Shown: positions 34,486 to 42,417 of the stretch, piece after piece | Numbering within the stretch: the stretch's first letter is position 1 | Layout: each line of letters begins with the position of its first letter | Assembly: GCA_003388555.1 (NCBI GenBank) | Contig: QQVD01000038.1 | Span: 1-45,825, forward strand | DNA from: Acidobacteriota bacterium | Lineage (GTDB): Bacteria > Acidobacteriota > Thermoanaerobaculia > Multivoradales > Multivoraceae | DNA length: 45,825 nucleotides | Direction of reading: 5' to 3' | Notes under the pieces: generated by a model | What the model was told of the DNA's origin: nothing | What the model saw: the letters and a program-made list of their open reading frames with translations, nothing else | The model's database searches: none | Made by a program: the position numbers and the translations under genes

Positions 34486-35073
34486 TCAGTTCTGGTCGAC
34501 ACGGCCCGGGGCGCGCACGAAGCCGCCGTTGGCCCAGACGATGTCCTGCTCGTAGTCGGTGGCGATGAAGCCGCCGACGAGGTAGTCACCCTCGCAGGTG
34601 TTGGCCGCAGGGGTCACGCCGTTCTCGGGCTTGGCGGGGCTGCAGATCGCGACGACGTTCGACTGGGTGCCCATGATCTCGGGGGTGACGTCGTAGCCGT
34701 TGGCGAGGTAGTACTCGTAGGTGTTGCCCCAGCCGTCGGTCTCGGGCACTTCCTGCATGTAGAAGAAGGTGGTCGTCGGCACCAGGATCCCCGTGATGTC
34801 GCTGTGGGTGACCGAGGTCAGCTGCGGGTCGGTGAGCGAGAAGGGCGCGCCGCTCTGGCCGGCCGCGGTGGCGGCCGCCTCGTCGCTGATCCAGGCGAAC
34901 ACGGCGGCACCGGTGGTGCGCATGTCGGCCATGGTGCGCTTCTGCTTCGACTTCTGCAGCGCGTCGAGCAGGTTGGGGATGAGGATGGCGGCGATGATGC
35001 CGATGATCGCGATGACGATCAGCAGCTCGATCAGGGTGAAGCCGCCCTGACGGTTGCGGAGCTTCTGAAGCAT
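34486..35073 (-). CDS. pilA: Type IV major pilin PilA / GspG-like
   Basis: 195 aa from ATG 35073, with AAGGAGAGA before it. The prepilin leader is short (MLQKLRNRQGG), cleavage is at Gly-Phe, and the helix FTLIELLIVIAIIGIIAAILIPNLL has Glu at +5. The globular part shows the GspG-like block VPETDGWGNTYEYYLANGYDV and a C-terminal Cys pair (AICSPAKPEN ... AANTCEGDY) that could form the disulfide loop of pilins. Acidobacterial and myxobacterial PilA proteins can look GspG-like, so this may be the major pilin of the system built by the 5-17 kb cluster; a type II secretion pseudopilin is the alternative. The strong terminator and sigma-54-type promoter fit a highly expressed, single-gene unit. Confidence 0.88.
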   Translation of the reverse strand: MLQKLRNRQGGFTLIELLIVIAIIGIIAAILIPNLLDALQKSKQKRTMADMRTTGAAVFAWISDEAAATAAGQSGAPFSLTDPQLTSVTHSDITGILVPTTTFFYMQEVPETDGWGNTYEYYLANGYDVTPEIMGTQSNVVAICSPAKPENGVTPAANTCEGDYLVGGFIATDYEQDIVWANGGFVRAPGRVDQN

Positions 35074-35112
35074 GTGAGGCTCTCTCCTTGAGAAAACGGG
35101 TTCGAAGGCTCG

Positions 35113-35128
35113 CGTCGCACGTGCGACG
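35113..35128. promoter_or_regulatory. 16-bp perfect palindrome in the pilA leader
   Basis: CGTCGCACGTGCGACG is perfectly self-complementary. It lies between the predicted sigma-54 transcription start (about 35136) and the ribosome binding site, so it could be an operator or, as RNA, a 6-bp stem with loop ACGU in the 5' leader. Confidence 0.5.
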
Positions 35129-35146
35129 GGATCGGGAGTCGAGAAA

Positions 35147-35162
35147 AGCACGAGGTATGCCA
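35147..35162 (-). promoter_or_regulatory. Sigma-54-type -24/-12 promoter of pilA
   Basis: Minus-strand sequence TGGCATACCTCGTGCT matches TGGCACG-N4-TTGCW at TGGCA and TGCT with exact spacing. It predicts a start near 35136 and a leader of about 63 nt. pilA of Pseudomonas and Myxococcus is known to use sigma-54 with PilR. Confidence 0.65.
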
Positions 35163-35376
35163 GATTCGGCCCGGCGGCGCGAAACCCAGCAACGACGCGG
35201 CTCTGGGCCGCCAGGCGGCACCCGCCGAGGGTGGGCGACCGGTCGCGCCTGACGATTTTCGTCACCCTTTCCCCGCGAAGAATTGTCAGCCTCGAGCTCC
35301 GACCCCCGTGGAATCCCGGCGTCGCAGCGGCGTGGTAAGCCGTCGTGCCGGCGACGACGTAGCGCGCCGCGACGGC

Positions 35377-36945
35377 TCACTTCGGCGGCGCCGGCAGCGC
35401 CAGCAGTCGCTCCACCAGCTCGACGTAGAGCTCGACCCCCTGCACGTAGCCGCGCAGCGCGATGCGCTCGTCGGGCCCGGCGGTGGTCGCCGAGTCGGAG
35501 CCCGGCAGCAGGAAGGGCTGGAAGCCGTAGCAGACCTTGCTCGCGGCGCGGAAGAAGCGGCAGTCGTTGGCGTAGAAGGCGAGGAAGAAGGGGCCGCGCG
35601 GCACGTCGCCGTGGGTGGCGCGGATCTGCTCCTGGATGGCGACGAAGGCGGGATGGTCGACCGGGCTGGCCTCGCCGCTGCCGATCGGCGGTTCGATCTC
35701 CCGGCGCAGCCTAGGGGTCTCCTGCTCGGTCGGCAGCAGCTCGGCCACGGCCTGCTCGAGGGTGGCGCCGGGAGGCAGGTGCAGCAGCAGCGGCAGCACC
35801 CAGGCCTCGCCCCGGGGTTCGCTGCCGGCGGAAGCGGGCGCCGCCGGGCGCACCTCGAAGCCGTGCAGCTCGTTGCGGAACAGCGCCTTGATGAAGTCGG
35901 GCTGGCGCTCGAAGAGCGCCGGGTCGGCGAGCAGCGCCTCGAGGTCGCCGAGCGGCTCGCGGATGTCGGGATGCTGGCGGGTGTGGCGGTAGCTCTCGAG
36001 GAAGGTCGCGGCAGCGGCGTTCCAGCGCGGCGGGCCGTGGCGGCGGCCGATGGCGCCGGTGCGCAGGGCCTCGCGCAGCTGCTCGAGCTCCTCGCGCCGC
36101 GGCCCGTAGTAGCGCACCGGGGCGTAGCGCTTCTGGGCGAACGAGGTGCCCCAGTGCTTGATCGCGTCCCAGTCGAGCGCCTCGACGACGCCGCCTTCGG
36201 TGAGCACCACCCAGATGCGCTCGCTGAAGGCCGGACGCTGCTCGAGCACGCGCTGGGTGCCGAGCAGGCTGTCGGTCTCCTCGCTGCTGGTCGCCAACAG
36301 CGCCAGCGACCTGGCCGGGGGGCCCTCTTCGCGAGCCCTGTGGTGCGCCGCGACGAAGGCGTGCAGCTGGGCGATGGTGGTGCTCTTCATGTCGAACACC
36401 CCGCGGCCGTAGATGAACGGGCCGCGCAGGGTGCCGCCGAACGGATCCTCCACCCAGGCGTCGGGCCGGTGGATCGGATCGGTGTCGCGGTGGCTGTGCA
36501 GCACCAGCAGCTCGGGCGAGCGGCCGTCGAGGACTGCGAACAGGTTCGCCTTGCCGCCGGGCAGCTCCTCGATCTCGGCTTCGATGCCCTCGGCGGCGAG
36601 CAGGCCGGCGAGGTAGCGCGCCCCTTCGAGCTCGCTGCCGCGGTCGGCGGTGGTGTCGATGCGCACCAGCCCCTGCAGGTCGATCACCGAGGGCATCGAC
36701 GCGTAGTCGGTGTCGTCGTCCTCGATGTGTGTCCGGCGCACCAGGGTGGCGTAGAGGATCGCCGTCATCAGCAGGGTGAGGCCGAGACTGCCGTAGAGCG
36801 CCAGGCGCGCGGCGCGGGTCCAGCGGGCATCGCGCTCCGCGCGTTCTGCTGCTCGGCGCCCCGCGCGTTCTTCTTCCCGGCGCTCGCCGGCGGCAGCGGG
36901 CGCTCGCCTGGCCGTCTCGGTTCGTGGGGTCGGCTCTCGACTCAT
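35377..36945 (-). CDS. M20-family metallopeptidase, membrane-anchored, last His missing
   Basis: 522 aa from ATG 36945. A charged cytoplasmic N-terminus of about 45 aa precedes one membrane helix (ALYGSLGLTLLMTAILYATL), so the enzyme domain is likely periplasmic. M20 features: LLVLHSHRDTDPIHRPDAWV, GRGVFDMKSTT, ATSSEETDS and VLTEGG. Near the end, where M20 proteins carry the final zinc-binding His just before 'GPDERI' or a similar block, this one reads SATTAGPDERIALRGYV with no His. One metal site may therefore be altered, or the enzyme may be inactive. It contains a large insertion in the middle (about residues 255-400). It lies upstream of pilA, in the same direction, about 300 bp away. Confidence 0.85.
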   Translation of the reverse strand: MSREPTPRTETARRAPAAAGERREEERAGRRAAERAERDARWTRAARLALYGSLGLTLLMTAILYATLVRRTHIEDDDTDYASMPSVIDLQGLVRIDTTADRGSELEGARYLAGLLAAEGIEAEIEELPGGKANLFAVLDGRSPELLVLHSHRDTDPIHRPDAWVEDPFGGTLRGPFIYGRGVFDMKSTTIAQLHAFVAAHHRAREEGPPARSLALLATSSEETDSLLGTQRVLEQRPAFSERIWVVLTEGGVVEALDWDAIKHWGTSFAQKRYAPVRYYGPRREELEQLREALRTGAIGRRHGPPRWNAAAATFLESYRHTRQHPDIREPLGDLEALLADPALFERQPDFIKALFRNELHGFEVRPAAPASAGSEPRGEAWVLPLLLHLPPGATLEQAVAELLPTEQETPRLRREIEPPIGSGEASPVDHPAFVAIQEQIRATHGDVPRGPFFLAFYANDCRFFRAASKVCYGFQPFLLPGSDSATTAGPDERIALRGYVQGVELYVELVERLLALPAPPK

Positions 36946-37011
36946 CGCTGACTGGGGGCCGGCGTGGCGCGCGGCGCCGGCAATGGGCGCGTCGCGAGCG
37001 CAGCGCCGGTG

Positions 37012-37067
37012 GGATCAAGGGCGGCGGATCAAGGGCGGCGGATCAAGGGCGGCGGATCAAGGGCGGC
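37012..37067 (+). repeat. Four perfect 14-bp tandem repeats
   Basis: GGATCAAGGGCGGC is repeated four times without mismatch, ending 47 bp before the GTG start of the glycosyltransferase. It sits in the likely promoter/leader between divergent genes, so copy-number change could alter expression. Confidence 0.9.
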
Positions 37068-37114
37068 ATTGTACGCTCCCCGGAGCAACGGCTGAGGCGA
37101 CGGAGGGAGCAGAG

Positions 37115-38959
37115 GTGAGCGCAGCGGGCGGCTCGGCGACAGGCAGCTCCGGCGGCGCGCGCGGCCCGCTGGGGCCAGGGCCCGAGGCGGCGCTGCTGGC
37201 CGTTGCCCTGCTGGTGCTCGGCGCCATCGCGGCGTGGCTGTGGGCCACCCTCGGCGCCCTCGGCCCGGCGCTCGACGACGCCTACATCCACCTCCAGTTC
37301 GCCAGCTCGCTGGCGGCCGGCGACGGCATGGCCTACCGGCCCGGAGAGCCGGTGAGCGGCTCGACCGGGCCGCTGTGGACGGCGCTGCTGGCCGTCGCGG
37401 CGCTGCTGCCGGGATCGACGGTGCACTGGGCGCTGCTGCTCGGCGCCGTGCTCACCGCCCTGGCGGTGGTCGAGATGCAGCGCCTGCTGCGGGCGCTCGA
37501 TCTGCCCGCCGGCCTGGTGTGGCTCGGCGCGCTGCTCTTCCTCGCCTCCGACCTGGTGCTCTGGTCGGCCTACTCGGGCATGGAGCTGCCGCTCTTCTTC
37601 CTGCTCTCGACCCTCGGCATGCGCCTGCACACCGAGTGCCTCGGCAGGATGGAGCGGCGGCAGCGGGAGCGGCGCGGCGAGCCCGTCGACGCGGCGGGCT
37701 GGGCGACGGCGGCGCTCTGCCTCGCCCTGGCCAGCCTGGCGCGGCCCGAGGCGGCGCTGCTCCTGGCGCTGGCCGGCGGCGAGTTGCTGGTGCGCCGGCT
37801 CGCCTGGCGTCGGCGCGGCGAGGTGCAGGGCTCCTGGCCGGCGCTGCTGCGTCCGCTGGCCTGGGCGGCGTTGCTGGCGGCCCTGGTGCTGGCGCCGGTG
37901 CTTCTGTTCGGCTGGTGGGCCTCCGGCGATCCGCTGCCGACGACCTACTCGGTGAAGACCGACGACGGCTCGCGCGGCCATCCCGCCTGGCGCGACCTCT
38001 GGCGCATCGCCGAGGTGCTCTTCCGCTCGCTGCCGCTGTGCGTGCTCGCCGCCGGCGCCGGGGCGGCGGCGCTGCTCGGCGGAGCGCTCGAAGGCAGGGC
38101 AGCGCAGCGCCGCCGCAGCTGGCTGCCGCTGCTCTGGCTCATCGGCCTGCCGCTCGCCTACTCGGCGCTCACCGCCGAGGGATCGGCGGTGCCGCTGGGC
38201 AACTTCGGCCGCTACGCCTTCGTGCTGACGCCGGCGCTGGTGGCGGTGGCCTGCCTCGGCTTCGAGGGCCCATGGAGGGCGCTGCACCGGCGCCTCGGAG
38301 CCTCTGCGCCGACCGGGCTTGGTGACGGCGAGGTCGGCGAGGACGACGAGGGCGAGGAGATCGCGGGCTCCCCGACCGCGGGGCCGACCGGGCCGAGCGC
38401 ACGGCCGACCACCCGGCCGCGCCAGGCGGCGGTGGCCGCGCTGCTCGCCGCCGCCCTGCTGGCGCCGACCCTGCTCGCCTCACGCTCCGGGCTGGCGCGG
38501 CTGCAGCGCAACGTCTACGACATCGCCGTCGGCGACGTCGCCATGGCGCGCTGGATCTCGGCCAACGTCGATCCACGGGTGGTGCTCGGCGCGCAGGACA
38601 TCGGCGCCCTCGGTTACCTGACCGGCAACCCGCTGTTCGACCTCGTCGGCATCGTCGACCCCAAGGTGATCCCGGTGGTCAAGTCGCCGGGCGATCCGCT
38701 GCTGCGTCTGCGCCGGCTGCTCGACCTGGCGCGTCAGGAGGGCGTCGGTCTGATGGTGCTCTTCCCCGAGTCGTACGGCGGCCTGCGGGCGCTCGCCGCG
38801 GCGGCGCCGGGGGAGTGGCGGGTGGTGCACGAGATCGAGATCCCCGGCAACATCACCCTCGCCGGCTCACGCCTGGTGGCGGTGGTGCCGCCGTGGGCCG
38901 CCCGCCCTGCGGCCTCCGCTCCGCCCCGGCCGGCGGCTCAGGGCGACAGCGGCCCGTAG
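37115..38959 (+). CDS. GT-C family membrane glycosyltransferase (AftB/PMT-like)
   Basis: 614 aa from GTG 37115, with GGAGGG eight bases upstream; the longer frame runs through the tandem repeats and is rejected. Multi-pass membrane protein with the GT-C hallmark LDDAYIHLQFASSLAAGDGM followed by YRPGEPVSGSTGPLWTALLA, and an acidic cytoplasmic-type loop (GDGEVGEDDEGEEIAG). The C-terminal soluble part (ARWISANVDPRVVLGAQDIG ... LFDLVGIVDP) is typical of environmental AftB-like/mannosyltransferase-like proteins that use polyprenyl-phosphate sugars. Its 3' end overlaps the convergent UbiA-type gene by 22 bp. In mycobacteria aftB also neighbours the decaprenyl-phosphoribose synthase gene, which supports a pentose donor here (inference). 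Confidence 0.8.
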   Translation: MSAAGGSATGSSGGARGPLGPGPEAALLAVALLVLGAIAAWLWATLGALGPALDDAYIHLQFASSLAAGDGMAYRPGEPVSGSTGPLWTALLAVAALLPGSTVHWALLLGAVLTALAVVEMQRLLRALDLPAGLVWLGALLFLASDLVLWSAYSGMELPLFFLLSTLGMRLHTECLGRMERRQRERRGEPVDAAGWATAALCLALASLARPEAALLLALAGGELLVRRLAWRRRGEVQGSWPALLRPLAWAALLAALVLAPVLLFGWWASGDPLPTTYSVKTDDGSRGHPAWRDLWRIAEVLFRSLPLCVLAAGAGAAALLGGALEGRAAQRRRSWLPLLWLIGLPLAYSALTAEGSAVPLGNFGRYAFVLTPALVAVACLGFEGPWRALHRRLGASAPTGLGDGEVGEDDEGEEIAGSPTAGPTGPSARPTTRPRQAAVAALLAAALLAPTLLASRSGLARLQRNVYDIAVGDVAMARWISANVDPRVVLGAQDIGALGYLTGNPLFDLVGIVDPKVIPVVKSPGDPLLRLRRLLDLARQEGVGLMVLFPESYGGLRALAAAAPGEWRVVHEIEIPGNITLAGSRLVAVVPPWAARPAASAPPRPAAQGDSGP

Positions 38960-39816
38960 AGCAGGAGGAGCACCGAGAGGCCCCAGAGCAGCAGGTTGCC
39001 GACGAACGGCGCGTCGCGGAGCATCGCCTCGGTGGGGTTGCGGGCCTCGTCGGTGCGGTAGATGAGGTAGAGATAACGGAAGATGCCGAACAGCACGAAG
39101 GGCAGGGTGACCAGCAGGGCGCTGCCGCCGAAGCGCAGCCGGGTCTCGTCGGAGACCGCCCAGAGGGCGTAGGAGAGCAGGCTCGAGGCGGTGACGACGT
39201 TGATCAGCTGATCGAGGAACTCGGGGCTGTACTCGCTGAGCACCTGGCGCTGGCCGGCGGCCCGTTCGCGCAGCAGGGTGAGCTCGTGGCGGCGTTTGGA
39301 GAAGGTGAGGAAGAGTGCGAGGAAGGTGGTGCAGAGCAGCAGCCAGGTGGAGACCGGCACCTCGGCCGCGTAGCCGCCGACCAGCACCCGCAGCAGGTAG
39401 CCCGAGCTCACCGCCATCGCATCGAGGATCACGACGTGCTTGAGGCCCATCGAATAGGCCAGGTTGATCGCCAGGTAGGCGACCGCGACGACCAGCGTCG
39501 GCCGGCCGAGGTACGCCGCCGCCGCCAGCGCGCCGCCGGCCAGCAGCAGCAGGGCGGCGATCGCGGTGGCCGGCTGCAGGGTGCCGGCGGCCAGCGGGCG
39601 GTGCCGCTTCAGCGGATGCTGGCGGTCGCGCTCGCGGTCGAGCAGGTCGTTGAGCAGGTAGACCGCCGAGGAGAGGGCGCAGAAGAGCACGAAGGCGATG
39701 GCGGTGCGCGCGATCAGCCGCGGGTCGAGCAGCGACTCGGCGAAGACCAGCGGCGCCAGGACGAAGAAGTTCTTCACCCACTGGCCCGGCCTCATGGTGC
39801 GTAGGAGCGGCGACAT
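38938..39816 (-). CDS. UbiA-type decaprenyl-phosphate phosphoribosyltransferase
   Basis: 292 aa with about nine membrane helices. The UbiA-superfamily first Asp motif is NDLLDRERDRQHPLKRHRPLA, very close to the version in decaprenyl-phosphate 5-phosphoribosyltransferase (Rv3806c type, 'NDxxDxExDRxHPxKxxRPxA'). The second region is YSMGLKHVVILDAMAVSSGY, and FSKRRHELTLL follows in a cytoplasmic loop. The N-terminal RTMRPGQWVKNFFVLAPLVF is also typical. The enzyme joins PRPP to a polyprenyl phosphate, the first step towards polyprenyl-phospho-arabinose/ribose donors for cell-envelope glycosylation. It is flanked by two large multi-pass membrane proteins, one GT-C. Only 36 bp separate its start from the divergent YfhO-like gene. 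Confidence 0.9.
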   Translation of the reverse strand: MSPLLRTMRPGQWVKNFFVLAPLVFAESLLDPRLIARTAIAFVLFCALSSAVYLLNDLLDRERDRQHPLKRHRPLAAGTLQPATAIAALLLLAGGALAAAAYLGRPTLVVAVAYLAINLAYSMGLKHVVILDAMAVSSGYLLRVLVGGYAAEVPVSTWLLLCTTFLALFLTFSKRRHELTLLRERAAGQRQVLSEYSPEFLDQLINVVTASSLLSYALWAVSDETRLRFGGSALLVTLPFVLFGIFRYLYLIYRTDEARNPTEAMLRDAPFVGNLLLWGLSVLLLLYGPLSP

Positions 39817-39852
39817 GGCGACGGATTATGCCCGCCGCGGGAGCCGGTCCCG

Positions 39853-42417
39853 ATGGTGAAGGCCGGTCCCGGCCCGGAGTCGGCCAGGCCGCCCCTGGCG
39901 AGCGGCGCGCCGGCCGACGCCGCGCGAGAGCCGCGCGCCCCGGCCTGGGTGGTGTGGGTCACCGCCGCGATCCTGCTCGCTCCGATGCTCGGCGCCATCG
40001 CCGGCCAGCGCACTCTCTTCTTCCGCGACGTCTCGAACCTGCACCTGCCGGCCAAGTGGTCGCAGGCGCAGAGCTGGCAGCAGGGCGCGATCCCGGTGCT
40101 CGATCTGCTGCGCGCCGGCGGCCAGCCCTCGCTGGGCAACCCCAACCTGCTGCCGCTCTATCCCGACAACCTGCTCTATCTGATCGCGCCCTTCCTGTGG
40201 GCGTTCAACGCCCACTACTGGCTGCACCTGCTGCTGGCCCCGTTCGCCGCCGCCTGGCTCGGCCGCACCCTGGGCATGGCGCGGCTCGAGGCCTGGGCGA
40301 TGGGGCTCTTCTACGCCGCCTCGGGCTGGTTCTTCTCGCAGCTCAACTTCTACAACCTGGTGGCGGTGAGCGCGCTGCTGCCCGCCCTGCTGGCGGCGGC
40401 GCTGCTCGCGGCGCGCCACGGCGGACGTCGCCGCGCGGCGCGGCTGGCGCTGGTCTTCGGCCTGCTGCTGCTCGCCGGCGATCCGCTGCTGGCGCTGCTC
40501 GGCGTGATCGCCGCCGCGGTGCTGGTGGCGCTCGAGGGGGTGCCGCCGCGGCGGCTCCTGACCCTGGCCGGGGCGCTGGCGGTGGGCTTCCTGATCGGGC
40601 TGGCGCAGCACCTCGAGTTCGCGCGCATCCTCGGCTCTTCGTACCGCTCCTACGTCGGCTACTCGTCCCAGGGCTCGCTGGTGGGCAGCTGGGATCCGCG
40701 CCAGGTGCTCGAGTGGCTGGTGCCGTTCGCCTACGGTCGCCCCGACCAGACCTTCTGGGGGGCGCGCTTCTTCGGCGGCGTGCAGCCGTTCTTCTTCTCG
40801 CTCTACCCCGGCGTGCTGCTGCTCGCCGGAGTGCTCGCCAGCGGCGTGCCGCGCGACCGCACCCGGCGGGCGGCGTGGGTCGCCGTCGGCGCCGGCCTCT
40901 TCCTCGCCCTCGGCGCCCACAACCCCGCCGTCGTCTGGCTGAGCGAGATCTCGCGTGACGGCGTCGGCGCCCTGCTGCGCTTCCCGGCCAAGGCCTGGTG
41001 GCTGGTGGCGCTCGGTGTGGCCTACCTGGCGGCGCGTGGCCTGGCCCGCCTCGCGGCGAGCCGGCGGCTGGCGCTGCAGGTGCTGGGCCTGCTCGCCGGG
41101 CTGCACCTGGTGTTGCTGGCGGCGCTCGCCGGCCCGTGGGCCGCTGGCTGGATCGCGGGGCTGGGGCCGCTGACCTCGCCCGAGCGCGTCGCCGAGGTGC
41201 TCGAACAGTGGCGGCGCGGCCTGTCGTGGGGCGCCAGCGCCGCCCTCGCCCTGCTGGTGCTGTCGCTGCTCGGGCGGCGCTGGGGCGCTGGCCGGTGGAT
41301 GGCCGCCGCGCTCTGCGTGCACGCGCTGGTGCAGGTGGTGGTGCTGGCGCCGCTGCACGCCACCGACGAGGTCGCCGCCTTCGCCCGGCCGTCGCCGCTG
41401 GCGCGGGCGCTCGAGGAGGAGTCGGCGGACCCGCTGGGAGCGCCGCGCAGCCTGGTGCAGGGCAACCAGTTCGAGGCCTTCGGACCGCACGCGCGCGGCG
41501 TGCGCTACCCCGATCGGCGCGCCCTGTGGATCCAGCGCCGCGGCGCCACCGAGCTCTACCCGTTCGCCGGAGTGCGGCAGGGGGTGCGCTACGAGAACAA
41601 CGTCAGCCCCGACGGCCTCGACCACTTCGCCTCGCACCTCAGCCTGTCGCTGCTGCGCACCCTGAGCGACCCCGAGCGGCTGCGGCTGCTGCGCGCCTGG
41701 GGCGTCGACTGGCTGGTGCTCGACCGGCCGCTGCAGGGCGCCGAAGCGCAGGCGCGGCCGGTGGCCACGGTACGGCAGTTCTCGGCCCAGAGCACCCTCT
41801 ACCGCCTGGTCGGCAGCGCCCCGGCAGCGCTGGTGGTGGGCACCGTGCATCCGGCGGCCGACGTCGGCGAGGTGCGCGACGCGATGCTGGCGCCCGGCTT
41901 CGACCCGCGCCGCCAGGCGGTGGTGCTCGGCGACCTGCGGCTCGACGGACCGCCGGGGCGGGTGCTCTCCTACCGCGAGGCGCCGTCGCTGGCCGATCCG
42001 TCGATCCGGCTCGAGATCGAGAGCGAGGGCCGCGCCCTGCTGGTGCTGTCGCGGGCCTTCCAGCCCGGCTACCGGGTGCGGGTCTCGGGCCAGGAGGTGC
42101 CGATTTCGATCGCCAACCTGTCGCGTCTCGCGGCGCTGGTGCCGCCGGGCCGCCACCTGGTCGAGATCGACCTCGAGCGCGGCGCCGCCCGCTGGTGGTG
42201 GTGGATCATGCTGCTCGCCTGGATCGCGGTCGGCGCCGCCGGGCTGGCGCCGTACCGTCCGCGCCGGCCGGGTGGACAGCCTCTGGACGCTCGGGGAGAA
42301 TCAGCCCTCGCTGCCGCCCTCGCCGCCGCTGCCGAACGCAGCGAGCGCGAGATTGAGAGGGAGAGTGAGAGCGGGCGCGGAGAGTCAGCGAGCGCGGAGG
42401 GCGCAGGGACGAGATGA
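39853..42417 (+). CDS. YfhO-like multi-pass membrane protein
   Basis: 854 aa from ATG 39853; a GTG immediately follows and the exact start is uncertain. About a dozen membrane helices make up the first 500 residues. Features of the YfhO/GT-C-like family are the first loop FFRDVSNLHLPAKWSQAQSW, then GGQPSLGNPNLLPLYPDNLL, and PFLWAFNAHYWLHLLLAPFA. A large periplasmic region (about residues 520-770) contains NNVSPDGLDHFASHLSLSLL and RAFQPGYRVRVSGQEVPISI, followed by a last helix and a Glu/Ser-rich hydrophilic tail. YfhO proteins are thought to glycosylate lipoteichoic acid or other lipids; substrate here is unknown. Its stop overlaps the biotin carboxylase start (ATGA), an unexpected coupling. 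Confidence 0.82.
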   Translation: MVKAGPGPESARPPLASGAPADAAREPRAPAWVVWVTAAILLAPMLGAIAGQRTLFFRDVSNLHLPAKWSQAQSWQQGAIPVLDLLRAGGQPSLGNPNLLPLYPDNLLYLIAPFLWAFNAHYWLHLLLAPFAAAWLGRTLGMARLEAWAMGLFYAASGWFFSQLNFYNLVAVSALLPALLAAALLAARHGGRRRAARLALVFGLLLLAGDPLLALLGVIAAAVLVALEGVPPRRLLTLAGALAVGFLIGLAQHLEFARILGSSYRSYVGYSSQGSLVGSWDPRQVLEWLVPFAYGRPDQTFWGARFFGGVQPFFFSLYPGVLLLAGVLASGVPRDRTRRAAWVAVGAGLFLALGAHNPAVVWLSEISRDGVGALLRFPAKAWWLVALGVAYLAARGLARLAASRRLALQVLGLLAGLHLVLLAALAGPWAAGWIAGLGPLTSPERVAEVLEQWRRGLSWGASAALALLVLSLLGRRWGAGRWMAAALCVHALVQVVVLAPLHATDEVAAFARPSPLARALEEESADPLGAPRSLVQGNQFEAFGPHARGVRYPDRRALWIQRRGATELYPFAGVRQGVRYENNVSPDGLDHFASHLSLSLLRTLSDPERLRLLRAWGVDWLVLDRPLQGAEAQARPVATVRQFSAQSTLYRLVGSAPAALVVGTVHPAADVGEVRDAMLAPGFDPRRQAVVLGDLRLDGPPGRVLSYREAPSLADPSIRLEIESEGRALLVLSRAFQPGYRVRVSGQEVPISIANLSRLAALVPPGRHLVEIDLERGAARWWWWIMLLAWIAVGAAGLAPYRPRRPGGQPLDARGESALAAALAAAAERSEREIERESESGRGESASAEGAGTR

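Noticed and set aside
39817-39852. Divergent promoters in the 36-bp gap between the UbiA-type and YfhO-like genes
   Set aside because: No convincing -35/-10 or -24/-12 elements could be read in such a short GC-rich gap; the YfhO-like start may also lie further downstream.
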